This document shows positions 6,380 to 6,705 of a stretch of 6,705 bases of DNA, in pieces (position 1 is the first letter of the stretch; each line of letters opens with the position of its first letter). This DNA is from Nitrospirae bacterium RBG_19FT_COMBO_42_15. Lineage in GTDB: Bacteria > Nitrospirota > CAKKRA01 > 9FT-COMBO-42-15. The DNA is taken from contig MHEL01000047.1 in the NCBI GenBank assembly GCA_001803815.1, positions 1 to 6,705 of the forward strand, written 5' to 3'. The translations under genes were made by a program, and so were the position numbers. The notes beneath the pieces are model-generated. The model did not search any database. It had not been told where the DNA came from and was given only the letters and a program-made list of their open reading frames with translations.

Positions 6380-6705
6380 TTATACCTTTGCCATTATCTC
6401 TTCTGGGATGTCAAAGTTTGCGTATACATTCTGGACATCATCATGGTCTTCAAGTTCCTCCATCAGCTTCAGCATCTGTTCAGCCTCTTTGCCGTCTAAT
6501 TTTATATGGCTCTGCGGCACCATTGTTATCTCAGAGACAGACATCTCAATATTATTCTGCTTTAGAATATCTCTTACCTTTTCAAAATCTTTTGGCATAG
6601 TTACTATCTCAAAATTATTATTGTCTGACTTCATATCCTCTGCGCCTGCATCAAGCGCAAGGGACATCAGTCTATCCTCATCTGCCCTGCTTCTTTCCAC
6701 AACTA
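6380..6705 (-). CDS. YebC/TACO1-family protein, 5' end beyond window
   Basis: The visible part is the last 107 residues of a protein normally about 240-250 long. Recognisable features are SRADEDRLMSLALDAGAEDM, the FEIVT strand, MPKDFEKVRDILKQ, the EITMVPQSHIKL stretch, and the terminal LEDHDDVQNVYANFDIPEE, all typical of the C-terminal domains. The family was long annotated as a transcriptional regulator; more recent work on bacterial YebC and mitochondrial TACO1 supports a role in translation, relieving ribosome stalling at proline-rich stretches. The GTG at 6700 is internal: the frame stays open to the window edge and upstream family domains would be missing. The gene ends in tandem TAA codons (6377-6382) just before ruvC, the common yebC-ruvC-ruvA-ruvB order. 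The paralogue (YebC versus YeeN type) cannot be assigned from this fragment. Confidence 0.94.
   Translation of the reverse strand, partial: VVERSRADEDRLMSLALDAGAEDMKSDNNNFEIVTMPKDFEKVRDILKQNNIEMSVSEITMVPQSHIKLDGKEAEQMLKLMEELEDHDDVQNVYANFDIPEEIMAKV

Noticed and set aside
6698..6700. GTG as start of a short 106-residue gene
   Set aside because: The frame is open to the window edge and the protein is the C-terminal part of the YebC/TACO1 family, so the GTG is an internal valine codon.
1..6705. Defence system, prophage, CRISPR array or tRNA genes
   Set aside because: Every sizeable frame is explained by conserved recombination or aromatic biosynthesis genes; no spaced direct repeats, cloverleaf sequence or integrase/transposase motif was seen.

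Overview
The window is a stretch of bacterial housekeeping DNA in which every supported gene reads on the minus strand. Coding density is about 97%, with 0-13 nt gaps or 4-nt overlaps inside each gene cluster. The DNA is moderately AT-rich and lacks phage, plasmid or defence genes. The gene order (yebC-ruvC-ruvA-ruvB followed by an aromatic amino acid operon), a Thermotoga-like type I-beta DAHP synthase, and heavy use of TTG/GTG starts suggest a deep-branching or uncultivated Gram-negative lineage, for example Nitrospirota or a 'deltaproteobacterial' relative. This placement is a low-confidence inference; no rRNA or other marker in the window settles it.

Read in the direction of transcription (high to low coordinates), the first cluster holds the 3' end of a yebC/TACO1-family gene (cut by the window edge), ruvC, ruvA, ruvB and a small MOSC-domain gene. 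RuvA and RuvB form the Holliday-junction branch-migration motor and RuvC is the resolvase, so this cluster encodes the complete RuvABC resolvasome. The MOSC protein sits 22 nt after ruvB on its preferred GTG start and is probably co-transcribed, although its role is unknown.

A 139-bp intergenic gap (3626-3764) is the only sizeable non-coding stretch. It carries most of an 82-bp palindromic element with perfect 14-bp outer arms and a nested hairpin. One arm lies inside the 3' end of the MOSC gene and appears to supply its last codons. Next to it is a good sigma-70-like promoter for the second cluster.

The second cluster is pheA (chorismate mutase/prephenate dehydratase with ACT domain), aroF (DAHP synthase), tyrA (prephenate dehydrogenase) and aroA (EPSP synthase, 3' end cut by the window edge). 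Together these supply the entry step and the sixth step of the shikimate pathway plus both branches from chorismate to phenylalanine and tyrosine. Feedback control is likely at the protein level, through the ACT domain of PheA and the N-terminal regulatory domain of the DAHP synthase; no attenuator or riboswitch was seen.

I found no convincing new multi-gene system. The points most worth checking are the palindromic element and its extension of the MOSC reading frame, the start-site architecture (five of eight visible starts are not ATG, and aroA is easily missed because it starts with TTG), and the pheA leader region.
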